Assembly (NCBI GenBank): GCA_030263275.1
Contig: SZOR01000037.1
Coordinates: 1-32,940 of the forward strand
From: DSNY01 sp016861185
GTDB taxonomy: Bacteria > Pseudomonadota > Gammaproteobacteria > Burkholderiales > Burkholderiaceae_F
Length of the DNA: 32,940 nt
Direction of reading: 5' to 3'
A program made the translations under genes and the position numbers. How positions within the stretch are numbered: position 1 is the first letter of the stretch; every line of letters begins with the position of its first letter. Below the pieces are notes generated by a model that was given only the letters and a program-made list of their open reading frames with translations, did not search any database and was not told the DNA's origin. Positions 32,020 to 32,940 of this stretch are shown piece by piece.

Positions 32020-32910
32020 ATGAAGCTCGTTGCGCGCCTGGTCATCGTCACGACGCTCGTCGCCGTCGGCGCGACCGGCTGCGCCTCGCTCGACGGCTGG
32101 CAGCGCAAGGCGATCTTCCAGCACACCTCGTCCGATCGCTTCGTGCACATCGCGGCGCCGGACGCGGCGGAAACCTACGATCTGCCGCTTGCCAACGGCG
32201 ACAAGGTGCACGCGTGGTACCTGCGTGCCGACGCCGCCGACGCGCCGACCGTGCTGTTCCTGCACGGCGCGCGCCGCAACCTGAACGGCAGCGCCGCGCG
32301 CATCACGCACTGGCAGTCGCTCGGCTTCAATGTGCTGGCGATCGACTACCGCGGCTTCGGCCGCTCCACGCCGATCCTGCCGAGCGAGGCGAGCGCGATC
32401 GAGGACACGCGGCGCGCGTTCGAAGAGCTGAAACGGCGCGAGCCCGATCCGGCCAGGCGCTTCGTCTACGGCTACAGCCTGGGCGGCGCGCTCGCGATCG
32501 AGCTGGCCGCGCACGAGGACGAGATCGCCGGCGTCGTGATCGAGTCGTCATTCACCAGCATCCCCGACCTGGTGCGCACGACCAAGTGGGGCTGGCTGCC
32601 CTTCGTCCGCCTGCTGGTGACGCAGGATTTCGATTCCCTCGGGCGGATCGCGCGCGTCAACGAACCCTTGCTGTTCCTGCACGGCACCTCCGACGGCGTG
32701 GTGCCGCACGCGATGGCCGACCGGCTGTACGCCGCCGCGGTCGGCGTTCCGGCCGAATACAAGCGCGTCGTCAAGATCGAAGGCGCCAGCCATCGCGGCG
32801 TGATCGGCGTCGGCGGCGCGCACTACGACCGCGCGGTCCGTGACTTCGCCGCGCAGGCGAGCCGCGCGGCCGCCGCGACCCTGTCCGCATCGGCGGCCGT
32901 CGTTCGTTGA
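32020..32910 (+). CDS. lipoprotein alpha/beta hydrolase
   Basis: A 296-residue alpha/beta hydrolase with a lipoprotein signal: lipobox 'GATGC' at Cys21. The catalytic triad is visible: nucleophile Ser153 in 'VYGYSLGGALAIEL', acid Asp225 in 'FLHGTSDGVVPH' and His258 in 'EGASHRGVIG'. The oxyanion segment is 'VLFLHGARRNLNG', and 'VLAIDYRGFGRSTP' is typical of the BEM46/serine-aminopeptidase-like branch. The ATG at 32020 is chosen over an upstream TTG because it begins the signal peptide directly. It would sit on the periplasmic face of a membrane and act on an ester or similar bond; the substrate is unknown. Only 30 bases remain after its stop, with nothing recognisable. Confidence 0.88.
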   Translation: MKLVARLVIVTTLVAVGATGCASLDGWQRKAIFQHTSSDRFVHIAAPDAAETYDLPLANGDKVHAWYLRADAADAPTVLFLHGARRNLNGSAARITHWQSLGFNVLAIDYRGFGRSTPILPSEASAIEDTRRAFEELKRREPDPARRFVYGYSLGGALAIELAAHEDEIAGVVIESSFTSIPDLVRTTKWGWLPFVRLLVTQDFDSLGRIARVNEPLLFLHGTSDGVVPHAMADRLYAAAVGVPAEYKRVVKIEGASHRGVIGVGGAHYDRAVRDFAAQASRAAAATLSASAAVVR

Positions 32911-32940
32911 ACGCGGCGCCTCGCTCCCTCTCGCTCGATT

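Noticed and set aside
28998..32150. A 1050-codon open frame on the minus strand opposite the tct operon
   Set aside because: It is antisense to three recognisable tct genes and is explained by GC bias.
1..32940. CRISPR array, cas genes, tRNA or rRNA genes
   Set aside because: I looked for regularly spaced repeats and for conserved RNA-gene patterns in the gaps and saw none. The TPR-CHAT protein alone does not imply a CRISPR system.

Overview
The window looks like a piece of a high-GC betaproteobacterial chromosome, probably Burkholderiales. The reasons are the dnaA-dnaN-gyrB / rpmH-rnpA-yidD-yidC-mnmE gene order, the style of the core proteins (for example the DnaA and YidC N-termini and GyrB with the beta/gamma-type insert), a poly-3-hydroxybutyrate oligomer hydrolase and a tripartite tricarboxylate transporter. 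I cannot name a genus from sequence alone.

Layout. 1-4612: two tandem rightward genes for CHAT (caspase-like) proteins; the first is cut by the window edge and the second has a long helical-repeat N-terminus. 4613-5010: a gene-free stretch of lower GC with a perfect 11-bp inverted repeat. 5011-8281: a leftward LysR regulator, then divergently an AhpD/carboxymuconolactone-decarboxylase-like protein and an unusual flavin/iron-sulfur fusion oxidoreductase. 8515-13839: gyrB, dnaN and dnaA, all leftward. 13840-14473: probable replication origin, with a perfect DnaA box, several degenerate boxes and an AT-rich patch. 14474-18912: rpmH, rnpA, yidD, yidC and mnmE rightward, with a small leftward membrane-protein gene between yidC and mnmE. 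19161-21266: secreted 3-hydroxybutyrate oligomer hydrolase. 21395-25846: four-gene MacAB/FtsX-type ABC exporter. 25848-28139: leftward DUF2339 polytopic membrane protein. 28350-28814: small lipoprotein. 28902-31904: tctC-tctB-tctA uptake operon. 32020-32910: lipoprotein alpha/beta hydrolase.

Replication and transcription diverge from the dnaA-rpmH gap: the initiator, clamp and gyrase run left, while ribosomal protein L34, RNase P protein and the membrane-insertion genes run right. The remaining genes are separate transport, storage-polymer and redox modules.

The items most worth a second look are the tandem CHAT pair (no CRISPR or gasdermin partner is visible in the window), the lack of any ATG/GTG/TTG start for rnpA between the rpmH stop and its conserved core, a LysR operator lying inside a promoter that would give a leaderless lysR mRNA, a perfect DnaA box over the probable dnaA -35 element, and a family-type inverted repeat inserted inside the ABC exporter operon exactly where a ribosome binding site should be. 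Many intergenic gaps carry strong hairpins without T-tracts.
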